Below are positions 1-7,516 of a stretch of DNA of 22,546 nucleotides, one piece after another. Position 1 is the first letter of the stretch. Each line of letters opens with the position of its first letter. The position numbers were made by a program, and so were the translations under genes. Under the pieces are notes generated by a model, which was not told the origin of the DNA, did not search any database, and worked only from the letters and a program-made list of their open reading frames with translations. This DNA is from an uncultured Clostridia bacterium (GTDB lineage Bacteria > Bacillota > Clostridia > Oscillospirales > CAG-272). The stretch lies in the NCBI GenBank assembly GCA_904502055.1, contig CAJGDZ010000010.1, positions 1 to 22,546 on the forward strand, given 5' to 3'.

Positions 1-1
1 A

Positions 2-643
2 ATGAGAAGTGCATATTATTCTGCCAAGGAATACAAGATCTCGTTTGCAGAAAGAGAGGAAACCGCAAGGATCATAAAAGAGCTGGGCGGTCTTTACAAT
101 TTAACACATACTGCATACAAAACTGCGCTTGACGTATATAGTGCAGTAATTACCGAGCTTGACAATTTCCGCTACGAAATGCTGGTTTCTCCCGAATCCG
201 AGTATCAAAAATCGCTGACCAAGCTTCGCGAGGCAAAGGTCGAGCTTTTAAAGCAGAAGAACTATACTGCATCCTTGGATGTGGGCGGCGAGGAATATTC
301 TTCCGCAACCGTAACGCTTCAGCTAAGCGAAGAAAATTACAGCAAGATGCTTGCGGCATACGAGAAGATCGGCACCGATCTTAATGCCTCTCTTGAAGCG
401 TTGATCGCAAAGCTCAGACAGTCAGAGGACAAGCTTATCGAGCTTGAGGATACCTTGTTTGATGAAAATATCGAGGCAAGGCTGCGAGAAAAGGCTACCG
501 AGATCGAAGCAAATCTGAATGCGGCAAAAGATGGATTCTTTGCGGAATTTGAAAGCGCACACGCCGAAGATATCGCAACTGTTGAACAAACTCTCTTGGC
601 AAAAAAACAGCAATTGAAATCCGAAATTGAAGCAGGAAAGTAA
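2..643 (+). CDS. Hypothetical coiled-coil protein, possibly 5'-truncated by the window edge
   Basis: I do not recognise this family. The visible 213 residues are rich in Glu, Lys, Ala and Leu, with long helical stretches at about residues 10-85 and 105-213 that look like coiled coil. Between them lies a short beta-like stretch (about 90-107, with VGGEEYSSATVTLQL). No signal peptide or membrane segment is visible. The first ATG is at base 2, so the start may be real or the frame may continue upstream. No ribosome binding site can be judged. The gene ends just before an intrinsic terminator. Its wobble positions look more AT-rich than those of the genes after 2.4 kb. A structural, filament-like or chaperone-like role would only be a guess. 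Confidence 0.6.
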   Translation: MRSAYYSAKEYKISFAEREETARIIKELGGLYNLTHTAYKTALDVYSAVITELDNFRYEMLVSPESEYQKSLTKLREAKVELLKQKNYTASLDVGGEEYSSATVTLQLSEENYSKMLAAYEKIGTDLNASLEALIAKLRQSEDKLIELEDTLFDENIEARLREKATEIEANLNAAKDGFFAEFESAHAEDIATVEQTLLAKKQQLKSEIEAGK

Positions 644-694
644 TTCGTTTAAAAATTTTTGATTTAGGCGACGTCTTTTTTGTCGGCGACCCTC

Positions 695-730
695 AAAAAA
701 TTCCGTGCACGCGAGTGTGCGGAATTTTTT
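695..730 (+). terminator. Rho-independent terminator after the coiled-coil gene
   Basis: An A-rich 5' arm, AAAAAATTCCGTGCAC, pairs through GCGA with GTGTGCGGAATTTTTT. Two G-U wobbles lie in the upper stem and a U-tract ends it. It separates the first gene from the next promoter. Confidence 0.8.
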
Positions 731-812
731 GCTTTTTCACGTTTTGCCGGTTTGGCGTGTGCGGATTTTTTGGATGGTAATAAGGAATGGTGAAGAAGTT
801 AATTTGTTGGTA

Positions 813-841
813 TTGAAAACCGACGAAAACCGTGCTATAAT
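813..841 (+). promoter_or_regulatory. Sigma-A promoter for the YwaF-like gene
   Basis: TTGAAA (813-818) and TATAAT (836-841) are separated by exactly 17 bp, with TGC directly before the -10 box (extended -10). The start codon at 867 is about 20 bases past the expected transcription start. Confidence 0.85.
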
Positions 842-866
842 GAGATCAGAAAGGCAGGGGAATCGT

Positions 867-1595
867 ATGAAATGGGGCTTTTTGAGTGTTACGCACATCA
901 TTTCTCTTGTTGTTGCCGCGGGAATCATTGCAGGCTTATATTTTGCTTTACGAAACAGAAACGAGCGGACTCAGCGGATCACGCTTGGACTTTTGTCCTT
1001 TTCCGGGCTGGCGGCCATTGTTTATAATTTGCTTGCGTGGAATTCTCCGTTGGAGTATTTACCCTTGCATCTTTGCTCACTCAATGCGCTTGTTTTGCCG
1101 GCGGCGGTATTCACCAAAAACAAAACGCTGAACAATCTGCTGCTCCTTTGGTCGTTCGGTGCCGCGTTTGCCCTGATATTGAATCTTTCGGTTGCCGAGG
1201 CCTCCGTGTTCAGCTGGGTTTTTGCCTTCTACTATTTTCCGCACGTGCTGGAGATTGGTATTCCGATATTGATGTTTTCTCTTGGGCTTGCGAAAAAGGA
1301 CGTGAAATGTGTGGCAAGCACAATGCTGATCACAATATCGTCTTATACGGTGATTCATTTTATCAATTTGCTGATAAACGATTATGCCGCTAAAAACAAC
1401 ATATTGGATTCCTACGCGAACCTTCTTCGGGTGAACTATATGTTTTCAATAACGCCGGAGAATCCCCTTTTGGCGTTATTTTACGCCATCCTTCCTCACC
1501 CGTATTGGTATATGTATCTTTCGTTTGTATTGATTGCCCTGTATTTGGTGGGTGTCTATTTCAAGGACGTTCTGCGATGGATGAAAAAAAGGTGA
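867..1595 (+). CDS. YwaF/TIGR02206-family integral membrane protein
   Basis: This is a 242-residue, very hydrophobic protein with about six or seven membrane segments. It begins MKWGFLSVTHIISLV and contains the motif PLHLCSLNALVLPAAV, which fits the TIGR02206 (B. subtilis YwaF-like) family. That family has no firmly assigned function. The open frame reaches back to 705, but that extension would run through the preceding terminator stem and this gene's own promoter. ATG 867, preceded by GGCAGGGG, is therefore the better start. The gene is monocistronic, flanked by a promoter and its own terminator. Family placement is fairly sure from the membrane pattern and HLC motif; substrate and role are unknown. 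Confidence 0.8.
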   Translation: MKWGFLSVTHIISLVVAAGIIAGLYFALRNRNERTQRITLGLLSFSGLAAIVYNLLAWNSPLEYLPLHLCSLNALVLPAAVFTKNKTLNNLLLLWSFGAAFALILNLSVAEASVFSWVFAFYYFPHVLEIGIPILMFSLGLAKKDVKCVASTMLITISSYTVIHFINLLINDYAAKNNILDSYANLLRVNYMFSITPENPLLALFYAILPHPYWYMYLSFVLIALYLVGVYFKDVLRWMKKR

Positions 1596-1616
1596 AAGAC
1601 CGTATCCCCGGCGGTT

Positions 1617-1648
1617 TAAAATCCCGCACGTAAGTGCGGGATTTTTTT
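1617..1648 (+). terminator. Rho-independent terminator after the YwaF-like gene
   Basis: A perfect stem, AAATCCCGCAC / GTGCGGGATTT with loop GTAA, is followed by a run of T. It ends the single-gene transcript. Confidence 0.9.
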
Positions 1649-1710
1649 GTGGGGGATCGGCAGGGAGTCGGGGCAGGAAAACACATTTTTGTAAAGGATT
1701 GTGAGAAGGG

Positions 1711-1739
1711 TTGAAAAAACGATCGTTTTATGGTATACT
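1711..1739 (+). promoter_or_regulatory. Sigma-A promoter for the HAD / nucleoside hydrolase / GH43 operon
   Basis: TTGAAA (1711-1716), a 17-bp spacer and TATACT (1734-1739), with TGG before the -10 (extended -10). No further promoter was seen before 4193, so it probably drives all three genes. Confidence 0.85.
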
Positions 1740-1768
1740 GAAACCAAAGAAAGTGCGGAGGGAAACGT

Positions 1769-2413
1769 ATGCGATACACTACATATTTATTTGATTTTGA
1801 CGGCACCCTTGTGGATTCTATGCCCACATACGTTTCGGTCATGCTGAGGATATTGGACGAAAACGGCATCACCTACGGGGACGATATTATAAAGATCATT
1901 ACCCCCTTGGGGTATGTCGGCACCGCGAAGTATTACACCGATCAGCTTCATCTCGACCTGCCGCAGGATGAGCTTATTGAAACGATGAATCGCTATGCGT
2001 ACGATGAATATGCCTATAACATTCAGGCAAAGGTGGGTGTGAAGGAAACCTTGCAGGCCTTGAAGGAGCAAGGGGCAGATCTCCACGTTTTGACGGCAAG
2101 TCCGCATACGGTGCTTGACGTATGCCTGAAGAGATTGGGGCTGCTTGAGCTTTTTACAAACGTTTGGTCTTGTGACGATTTCGGAACGACGAAGGCTGAT
2201 GTGAGGATCTATCATATGGCCGCCCAAAAAATCGGAAAGCCCATTGACCAAATCCTTTTTCTGGATGACAACTACAATGCCGACAAAACGGCCGCCATGG
2301 CAGGTATGAAGGTGTGCGGCGTGTACGATCCCACCTCGGCGGAATACGCGGATGAAATAAGGCGGGTGTCGGATCATTATATCCGCGATTTCTGTGAATT
2401 GCTTACGATATAA
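1769..2413 (+). CDS. HAD-superfamily hydrolase, phosphoglycolate-phosphatase-like
   Basis: This 214-residue cytoplasmic HAD phosphatase shows all four catalytic motifs. Motif I is DFDGT, with nucleophile D9 and acid D11. Motif II is in LTAS at 108-111, motif III is K142, and motif IV is LDD at 165-167 (D166, D167). The segment between motifs I and II (about 20-85) is helical, as expected for a subclass I cap like that of Gph/YjjG/beta-phosphoglucomutase enzymes. GGAGGG at 1757-1762 sits 6 bases before the ATG. It is the first gene of a three-gene operon with a nucleoside hydrolase 14 bases downstream, so a sugar phosphate or nucleotide substrate is reasonable. Motifs alone do not fix the substrate. 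Confidence 0.88.
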   Translation: MRYTTYLFDFDGTLVDSMPTYVSVMLRILDENGITYGDDIIKIITPLGYVGTAKYYTDQLHLDLPQDELIETMNRYAYDEYAYNIQAKVGVKETLQALKEQGADLHVLTASPHTVLDVCLKRLGLLELFTNVWSCDDFGTTKADVRIYHMAAQKIGKPIDQILFLDDNYNADKTAAMAGMKVCGVYDPTSAEYADEIRRVSDHYIRDFCELLTI

Positions 2414-2427
2414 CGGAGGACTGAAAA

Positions 2428-3309
2428 ATGCGCGATTTTATCCTGGGAACCGACTGGTGGACCGATTGCGACGATGCGGTTGCCTTACGTCTGCTTGCCC
2501 GTGCGGTTAAGCGAGGGGAGATTCGCCTTCTCGGTGTTGCTATCAACGCGTGTATGGAGCAGTCGGTGGCATCGCTTACGGGATTTTTGAAGGCCGAAGG
2601 AATCGAGGGGGTGCCCGTGGGACTCGATTCCGAGGCAATCGATTTTGGCGGCCGACTGACCTATCAGATGCGCCTGGCATCGGAGCTTGCCCCCGACGTG
2701 ACCAATGCCGATGCGGAGGATCCGGTGCGCCTTTATCGCAGGCTTTTGGCACAAGCCACCGAGCCGGTGGAGATTTTAGAGATCGGCTTTTTGCAGGTCG
2801 TGGCGGCGCTTTTGAAGAGTGGTGCGGACAACATTTCGGAGAAGAACGGCCTTGAGCTTGTGCGTGAAAAGGTATCGAAATTCTGGGTGATGGCCGGCAA
2901 ATGGGATGCTGATGGCGAAAAGGAAAACAATTTTTGCCGCAACGGGCGTTCGCGCGAGGCGGGCAAGATATTTTGCGAGCTTTGCCCGGTGCCCGTGACC
3001 TTTCTTGGATTTGAGGTCGGATACGGCGTTATCTCGGGCGGTGAGCTCCGTGAGGACGATTTTTTGCATCACGTGCTTGTCGATCACGGCTCTCGGGGCG
3101 GTCGACATTCGTGGGATCCGATGCTGGTTTTGATGGCGTTGATCGGTGACGAAGAAGCGGCGGGCTACACGGCCGTGGCGGGAGTGGCATCGGTCGATGC
3201 GGAAACCGGAAAGAATTATTTTGTCAGAGATCATTCCGGAAAACACAAATTTGTGATAAAACAGCGAGAGAACCGATTTTACGAGGAGCAGATCAACGCC
3301 GGATTGTAA
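2428..3309 (+). CDS. Nucleoside hydrolase (inosine-uridine N-ribohydrolase family)
   Basis: This 293-residue protein of the IUNH superfamily would cleave the N-glycosidic bond of a (ribo)nucleoside with a Ca2+-bound water. The N-terminus reads GTDWWTDCDDAVAL. D9, D13, D15 and D16 match the TDxxxDxDDAxAL variant of the Ca2+-binding motif. SWDPMLVLMALIG near residue 228 supplies the C-terminal Ca2+ aspartate (D230), the equivalent of D242 in the Crithidia enzyme. The central FWVMAGKWD (152-160) and ENNF (166-169) fit the substrate-binding strand and Asn. The WW pair replaces the usual MG/PG, so base or sugar preference may differ. It has a strong CGGAGG site (2414-2419). It lies between a HAD phosphatase and a GH43 enzyme in one operon, so a non-classical glycoside substrate is possible. 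Family confidence is high, specificity unknown. Confidence 0.85.
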   Translation: MRDFILGTDWWTDCDDAVALRLLARAVKRGEIRLLGVAINACMEQSVASLTGFLKAEGIEGVPVGLDSEAIDFGGRLTYQMRLASELAPDVTNADAEDPVRLYRRLLAQATEPVEILEIGFLQVVAALLKSGADNISEKNGLELVREKVSKFWVMAGKWDADGEKENNFCRNGRSREAGKIFCELCPVPVTFLGFEVGYGVISGGELREDDFLHHVLVDHGSRGGRHSWDPMLVLMALIGDEEAAGYTAVAGVASVDAETGKNYFVRDHSGKHKFVIKQRENRFYEEQINAGL

Positions 3310-3341
3310 AGTTCTCATGAAACCGAAAGGGTGACAGAGCT

Positions 3342-4193
3342 ATGAACATGCAGGAAATCCATATTCGCGATCCGTTTGTCTTGTATGAAAACGGAACCTA
3401 TTATCTTTACGGCACGAGAGCGGCTGGCTTTGGCATACGCTCGGGCGGCTTTGACGTCTACGTTTCGAGGGATTTGGTGGAGTGGAGTGAGCCGATCGCT
3501 TGCTTTGACTCGGAGGCTTACGGTCTGAACGCCAGGGCCAACTGGGCACCCGAGGTGCACAAATATAGGGGTGCTTACTATATGCTTGCCACGTTCACGC
3601 AGGAAAACGGTCTGCGTGGCGTCTACGCGCTTCGCGCGGACAATCCGCTTGGCCCCTTCGTCCCTCACAGCAAGGGGGCGCTTACGCCGCATGAGTGGGA
3701 GTGTCTGGACGGCACGTTATATGTAGACGGGGACGGCGTTCCGTATCTTGTGTTCTGTCACGAGCATACACAGATCGTGGACGGAACAATGTGTTACATA
3801 AAATTGAACGAAACCCTGGATTTTGCGGACGGAGATGCGGTTACGATGTTTAGCGCGTCCTCCTATCCGCTTGTCGACCCCGTGAAGAGTGGGCACTACA
3901 TCACCGACGGCCCCTTTATGTACCGCTCAAGGACAGGCGAGCTGTTTATGGTCTGGTCGTCCTATATTAAGGAAAAATACGCGGAGTTTGTCGTGAAATT
4001 CAAGGGTGGTAAGCTCGGGCTTGCCTTTGAGCACGGGAAGCCGCTTCTTTTGAACGACGGTGGTCACGGTATGATCTTCTCGGACGAGAGGGAAACGTAT
4101 TTGGTCTACCATACGCCCAACCAAAACCCGCTTGAGCGCCCGGCGCTTCGCGTCCTGGAGGATCGCGGTGATTGTCTAACAATCAAGGAATAA
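3342..4193 (+). CDS. Glycoside hydrolase family 43-like enzyme (beta-xylosidase/arabinofuranosidase type)
   Basis: This is a 283-residue single-domain five-bladed beta-propeller. IRDPFV at 8-13 gives the catalytic base D10. WAPEV at 68-72 is a GH43 hallmark. CLDGTLYVDGDG at 121-132 supplies the second acid (D123). TDGPFMYR at 188-195 holds the position of the general acid, but as Asp189 instead of the usual Glu of EGP. GGHGMIF at 240-246 carries the His typical of the central metal/water site. No signal peptide is visible, so it acts inside the cell on imported oligosaccharides or glycosides. It is 32 bases after the nucleoside hydrolase; the ATG at 3342 and a second one at 3348 are both possible. 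It is the last gene of the operon, before a terminator. GH43/clan GH-F placement is firm; the bond cleaved is not. Confidence 0.85.
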   Translation: MNMQEIHIRDPFVLYENGTYYLYGTRAAGFGIRSGGFDVYVSRDLVEWSEPIACFDSEAYGLNARANWAPEVHKYRGAYYMLATFTQENGLRGVYALRADNPLGPFVPHSKGALTPHEWECLDGTLYVDGDGVPYLVFCHEHTQIVDGTMCYIKLNETLDFADGDAVTMFSASSYPLVDPVKSGHYITDGPFMYRSRTGELFMVWSSYIKEKYAEFVVKFKGGKLGLAFEHGKPLLLNDGGHGMIFSDERETYLVYHTPNQNPLERPALRVLEDRGDCLTIKE

Positions 4194-4491
4194 TCGCTCG
4201 CGGGCGGTCAAAGGGGACGGTGGTAGCCGTGAAACTACGGTAAAATGAACTATGGAAAACCGGAAAGGATGGAATGCTACGATCTACACACCCATAACCC
4301 AAAAGGCACCGGAGCTGCTTTTATCATAGAACAAAATAGGAAAAAACGATCTCCGTGCAGCAGGAGATCGTTTTTTGCATGGTGGCACGTTGTTTTTTTG
4401 GAAAAATGCTCTCGGTTTGCCGCTATATGCCGAGAAAACCGAAAAAAAGAAAAAAACACATATTTTGATTCGGATTCGTAACAAAATGTTA
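4194..4491. other. Intergenic region without a supportable gene
   Basis: This stretch of about 300 bases holds the terminator at 4341-4376 and little else. A 25-codon frame (4252-4329) has no ribosome binding site and ends just before the terminator; I do not regard it as a gene. From 4378 to 4491 the DNA is A/T-rich, and the ATPase promoter follows directly. Confidence 0.6.
4341..4376 (+). terminator. Strong rho-independent terminator before the ATPase operon
   Basis: A perfect 14-bp stem, AAAAAACGATCTCC / GGAGATCGTTTTTT, with an 8-base loop, works in both directions. It isolates the GH43 operon from the ATPase operon. Confidence 0.92.
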
Positions 4492-4520
4492 TTGAAATTT
4501 ATGAGAAAATGTGATATAAT
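4492..4520 (+). promoter_or_regulatory. Sigma-A promoter of the V/A-type ATPase operon
   Basis: TTGAAA (4492-4497), a 17-bp spacer and consensus TATAAT (4515-4520), with TGA in front (extended -10), in a very AT-rich stretch. It should be one of the strongest promoters in the window. A leader of about 55 bases leads to the first start codon; no riboswitch-like fold was noticed in it. Confidence 0.9.
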
Positions 4521-4580
4521 GTTAAATCATTCAGTTAAATTCTTAACGATCCCGACAAAAACGGAAAAGGAGAGTGCTTT

Positions 4581-5189
4581 ATGGAAATACAACTTAAGGA
4601 GCTCATTGATCAGATCAAGCAGGACGGCGCTATGGCGGCTGAGGCTGAGGCCAAGGCGATTCTCGATGCGGCCAAGGCCGAGGCGGAGAACATTCTCGCA
4701 GACGCGAAGGCCCGGGCCGACAAGCTGATGGCCGATGCCAAAGCCGAGAACGAAAGAGTGGTAAAGTCAAGCGAGGACGCCATCCGTCAGGCAGGTCGCA
4801 ACCTTTTGATCTCCTTCCGCGAGAGTGTGACGCGCGAGCTTCGCGCCGTGGTGGGAGAGACTGTGGCACAGGCGGTGTCCGCTGAGGCGCTTTCAGCGCT
4901 CATTCTTCGCGTTGTTGAGGCGTGGGCGGCAAGACCTGAGGTCGAGGAGCTTACGGTGATCCTGAACGAAAAGGATCTTGCGGCGGTCGAGCAGGCGGCA
5001 CTTTCCGCGCTTAAGGCAAGGCTTTGTAAGGAGGTCATCCTGAGGGCAAGCGATGATTTTGACGGCGGCTTCCGCGTGGCGGTTGGCGGCGACGGGGCGT
5101 ACTACGATTATTCGGCCGAGGCCGTTACGGATATGCTGGCTCAGTATCTCAGCCCTAGGGTGGCCGCACTTTTGAAAGAGGCAAAATAA
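4581..5189 (+). CDS. atpE: V/A-type ATP synthase/ATPase subunit E (peripheral stalk)
   Basis: This 202-residue subunit helps hold the A/B head against rotation. The first ~80 residues form a charged Ala/Glu/Lys-rich helix (repeated AKAEAE-type segments). The rest is a globular alpha/beta domain that ends in DDFDGGFRVAVGGDGAYYDYS, close to the conserved C-terminal GGF signature of subunit E. AAGGAGAG lies at 4567-4574, 6 bases before the ATG. It is the first gene of the operon; the stop codon is one base from the next start. No subunit G gene, the usual stalk partner, was found here. Identification rests on fold pattern, length and position before A and B. V/A-type symbols vary between databases; elsewhere this letter denotes an F-type subunit. 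Confidence 0.88.
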   Translation: MEIQLKELIDQIKQDGAMAAEAEAKAILDAAKAEAENILADAKARADKLMADAKAENERVVKSSEDAIRQAGRNLLISFRESVTRELRAVVGETVAQAVSAEALSALILRVVEAWAARPEVEELTVILNEKDLAAVEQAALSALKARLCKEVILRASDDFDGGFRVAVGGDGAYYDYSAEAVTDMLAQYLSPRVAALLKEAK

Positions 5190-5190
5190 G

Positions 5191-5748
5191 ATGTCGGAAT
5201 ATTATTTGATGTCACAGCTGCCATCCTTGGACGGCCTTAGCGACGGTGTGCCGCTCGCCATTACCGAGGAGCGGTTTCTGGAGCTCTGTCGGCGGTTTCT
5301 CAAAGGAAAGGCCCTTGGTGAGCTGGAGCGGCTGACACTTACGCCCGGGCGTGATGCGGAGAGGTCGAGCTCGGCGCTGATCGAGGCCTGGAACGCGGGC
5401 GAGCGCCGCTTGCGACTGGCGCTTGGCAAGGTGCGTGCAGAGAAGCTGAAAAAGCCGTTTGACGCAGGTGACGAGCCGTTGCCTGTGGAGCTTTTGAAGG
5501 TGGCGACCGAGGCGGTGGAGCAGCAAAGCCCGCTGATGGCAGAGCGTCTTTTGGACGCGCATCGGCTGCGCTTTCTCGAAACGCTCCGTCCGATGGACGC
5601 TTTTTGCGAGGAATTTGTTTTTTATTATGCCTTAAAGCTTAAGCTGGTCCTGCGTGCCCGAGGGTTTGACGCGGTGCTTGGCGAGGAGGCATATCGGAAT
5701 ATTTACCGCTCCGTGGTGAACGGAGAGGAGTTGGAGGCAAAGCAATGA
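5191..5748 (+). CDS. DUF2764-type V-ATPase operon protein (probable stalk/C-like subunit)
   Basis: This 185-residue soluble helical protein starts MSEYYLMSQLPSL. It matches the DUF2764 proteins that sit between E and A in the ATPase operons of Borrelia, Treponema, Chlamydia and Bacteroidetes. In those operons the normal C (d) gene is absent, so DUF2764 is suspected to do a C-like job, joining the rotor stalk to the membrane ring. That role is inference, not proven. The ATG is one base past the subunit E stop codon, and the 3' end overlaps subunit A by 4 bases (ATGA), so translation of the two is coupled. The N-terminal YYLMSQLPSL and the later FCEEFVFYYALKLKL are the recognisable parts. Confidence 0.78.
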   Translation: MSEYYLMSQLPSLDGLSDGVPLAITEERFLELCRRFLKGKALGELERLTLTPGRDAERSSSALIEAWNAGERRLRLALGKVRAEKLKKPFDAGDEPLPVELLKVATEAVEQQSPLMAERLLDAHRLRFLETLRPMDAFCEEFVFYYALKLKLVLRARGFDAVLGEEAYRNIYRSVVNGEELEAKQ

Positions 5749-7514
5749 CCGAAAATAAGGGAAAGGTTATCAGCATAAACGGAAACCTTGTGTCTGTCGA
5801 ATTTGAAGGCCGGGTTTCCATGAACGAAATTTGTTACGTCAAGGTGGACGGTACTGCGCTCAAGAGCGAGGTCATCCGTATTCGCGGCAACGTGGCGCAG
5901 ATCCAGGTCTACGAGATGACAGGCGGTATCGGCTACGGCGACGAGGTGGTCTTTACCGGAGAGATGCTGTCCGCACAGCTGGGCCCGGGTCTTCTCGGGC
6001 AGATCTATGACGGACTTCAGAATCCGCTTCCCATTCTCGCCGAGCAGGCGGGCTGGTTTTTGGAGCGCGGCAATTACGCGGACGGGCTTGACGCCGAGAA
6101 AAAGTGGGAATTTACCCCCACGGCCAAGGCGGGCGACACGCTTCGCGCCGGCGAGTACATCGGAACGGTTCCCGAGGGCCCGTTTACCCATAAAATTTTC
6201 GTTCCGTTCCACCTTTTGGGCAGCTACACGCTGAAGTCCATCGTGGAGAAGGGCGAATACACCGTGAGCGAGACGGTGGCGGTGCTGTGCGACGAGCGCG
6301 GCAGAGAGACCCCGATCGCCATGTCCTTTCGGTGGCCGGTCAAGCGCGCGGTCAAGTGCTACAGTGAGAGACTGGCGCCCACCGAGACCATGGAGACCAA
6401 GGTGCGCCTCATTGACTCCTTCTTCCCCGTGGCAAAGGGCGGTACCTACTGCACACCCGGCCCCTTCGGCGCGGGCAAGACCGTGCTTCAGCACACCACG
6501 TCCAAGTATGCGGACGTGGACATTGTGATCATTGCCGCGTGCGGTGAGCGTGCGGGTGAGGTCGTGGAAACGCTGACCGAATTCCCCGAGCTGATCGACC
6601 CGAAGACCGGCCGTTCGCTGATGGAGCGTACCATTATTATTTGCAATACCTCGTCGATGCCCGTTGCCTCGCGTGAGGCATCGGTGTATACCTCGGTAAC
6701 GCTGGCCGAATATTACCGTCAGATGGGCCTGAACGTTTTGCTTCTGGCTGACTCGACCTCGCGTTGGGCGCAGGCGCTTCGCGAGATGTCGGGACGTCTT
6801 GAGGAGATCCCCGGCGAGGAGGCGTTCCCCGCGTACCTGGAGTCCTACATTGCGGCGTTCTACGAGAGAGCCGGCTGTGTCCGTCTGCCCGACGGCAGCG
6901 TGGGCTCGGTCACCATCGGCGGTACGGTTTCCCCCGCGGGCGGAAACTTTGAGGAGCCGGTGACGCAGGCAACGCTGAAGGTGGTGGGCGCGTTCCACGG
7001 TCTTTCCCGTGAGCGCTCGGATGCCCGAAAGTATCCTGCTATCGATCCGCTGATCTCGTGGTCCAAGTACGGAACCGTCATTGACCGCAAGAAGTCGGAT
7101 TTCTGCAAGTCCATTTTGCTTCACGGTGATGAGATCGGCTCGATGATGAAGGTCGTGGGCGAGGAGGGAACCGCGCTTGAGGACTACGTGATCTATCTGA
7201 AGGGAGAGATGCTGGATGCGGTGTATCTGCAGCAGAACTCCTTTGATCCGGTGGATGCCGACTGCAGCACAGAGCGTCAGCGTTACGTGACCGATAAGCT
7301 TCTCCTGGTGCTGGGCAGTGACTATACGCTTGGCGGAAAGGATGAGGCGCGTACCTTCTTTAACCGTATGCGTCAGCGCTTTATTGACTGGAACTATACC
7401 GAATTTAAGAGTGACGCCTTCGCGGCGGCCGAGGCGGAGATCGACGCGCTTTATGCCGAGGGGCAGGGCGCTTTAGGCCGTGAGGCACAGCTTTTGTCTG
7501 GGGATGGTGAGTGA
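5745..7514 (+). CDS. atpA: V/A-type ATPase catalytic subunit A
   Basis: This 589-residue subunit carries the catalytic nucleotide sites of the head and couples ATP hydrolysis or synthesis to rotation. The N-terminal beta-barrel (about 1-75) is followed by the A-type non-homologous insertion (about 110-195). The Walker A motif GPFGAGKT is at 239-246 (K245), followed by CGERAGEV with the catalytic Glu and by LLLADSTSRWAQALREMSGRL. The Walker B-like stretch and the PGEEAFPAYL region are intact. The C-terminal helical domain ends in GDGE. Length is normal. The start ATG overlaps the stop of the preceding gene (ATGA). Nothing suggests inactivity. It belongs to the spirochaete/Chlamydia/Bacteroidetes-type operon. 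Confidence 0.97.
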   Translation: MTENKGKVISINGNLVSVEFEGRVSMNEICYVKVDGTALKSEVIRIRGNVAQIQVYEMTGGIGYGDEVVFTGEMLSAQLGPGLLGQIYDGLQNPLPILAEQAGWFLERGNYADGLDAEKKWEFTPTAKAGDTLRAGEYIGTVPEGPFTHKIFVPFHLLGSYTLKSIVEKGEYTVSETVAVLCDERGRETPIAMSFRWPVKRAVKCYSERLAPTETMETKVRLIDSFFPVAKGGTYCTPGPFGAGKTVLQHTTSKYADVDIVIIAACGERAGEVVETLTEFPELIDPKTGRSLMERTIIICNTSSMPVASREASVYTSVTLAEYYRQMGLNVLLLADSTSRWAQALREMSGRLEEIPGEEAFPAYLESYIAAFYERAGCVRLPDGSVGSVTIGGTVSPAGGNFEEPVTQATLKVVGAFHGLSRERSDARKYPAIDPLISWSKYGTVIDRKKSDFCKSILLHGDEIGSMMKVVGEEGTALEDYVIYLKGEMLDAVYLQQNSFDPVDADCSTERQRYVTDKLLLVLGSDYTLGGKDEARTFFNRMRQRFIDWNYTEFKSDAFAAAEAEIDALYAEGQGALGREAQLLSGDGE

Positions 7515-7516
7515 GA

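Noticed and set aside
705..866. In-frame extension of the YwaF-like gene upstream to GTG 705
   Set aside because: It would overlap a terminator stem and contains this gene's own -35/-10 boxes; the family-like N-terminus begins at 867.
4252..4329. 25-codon frame just before the terminator
   Set aside because: No ribosome binding site, no recognisable sequence; chance frame.
4245..4481. 78-codon plus-strand frame between GH43 and the ATPase operon
   Set aside because: It runs straight through the strong terminator at 4341-4376, has no ribosome binding site and a low-complexity composition.
5703..7124. 473-codon minus-strand frame opposite subunit A
   Set aside because: Antisense to the conserved A gene, His/Arg-rich and with no family resemblance; it arises from the GC-rich codons of A.
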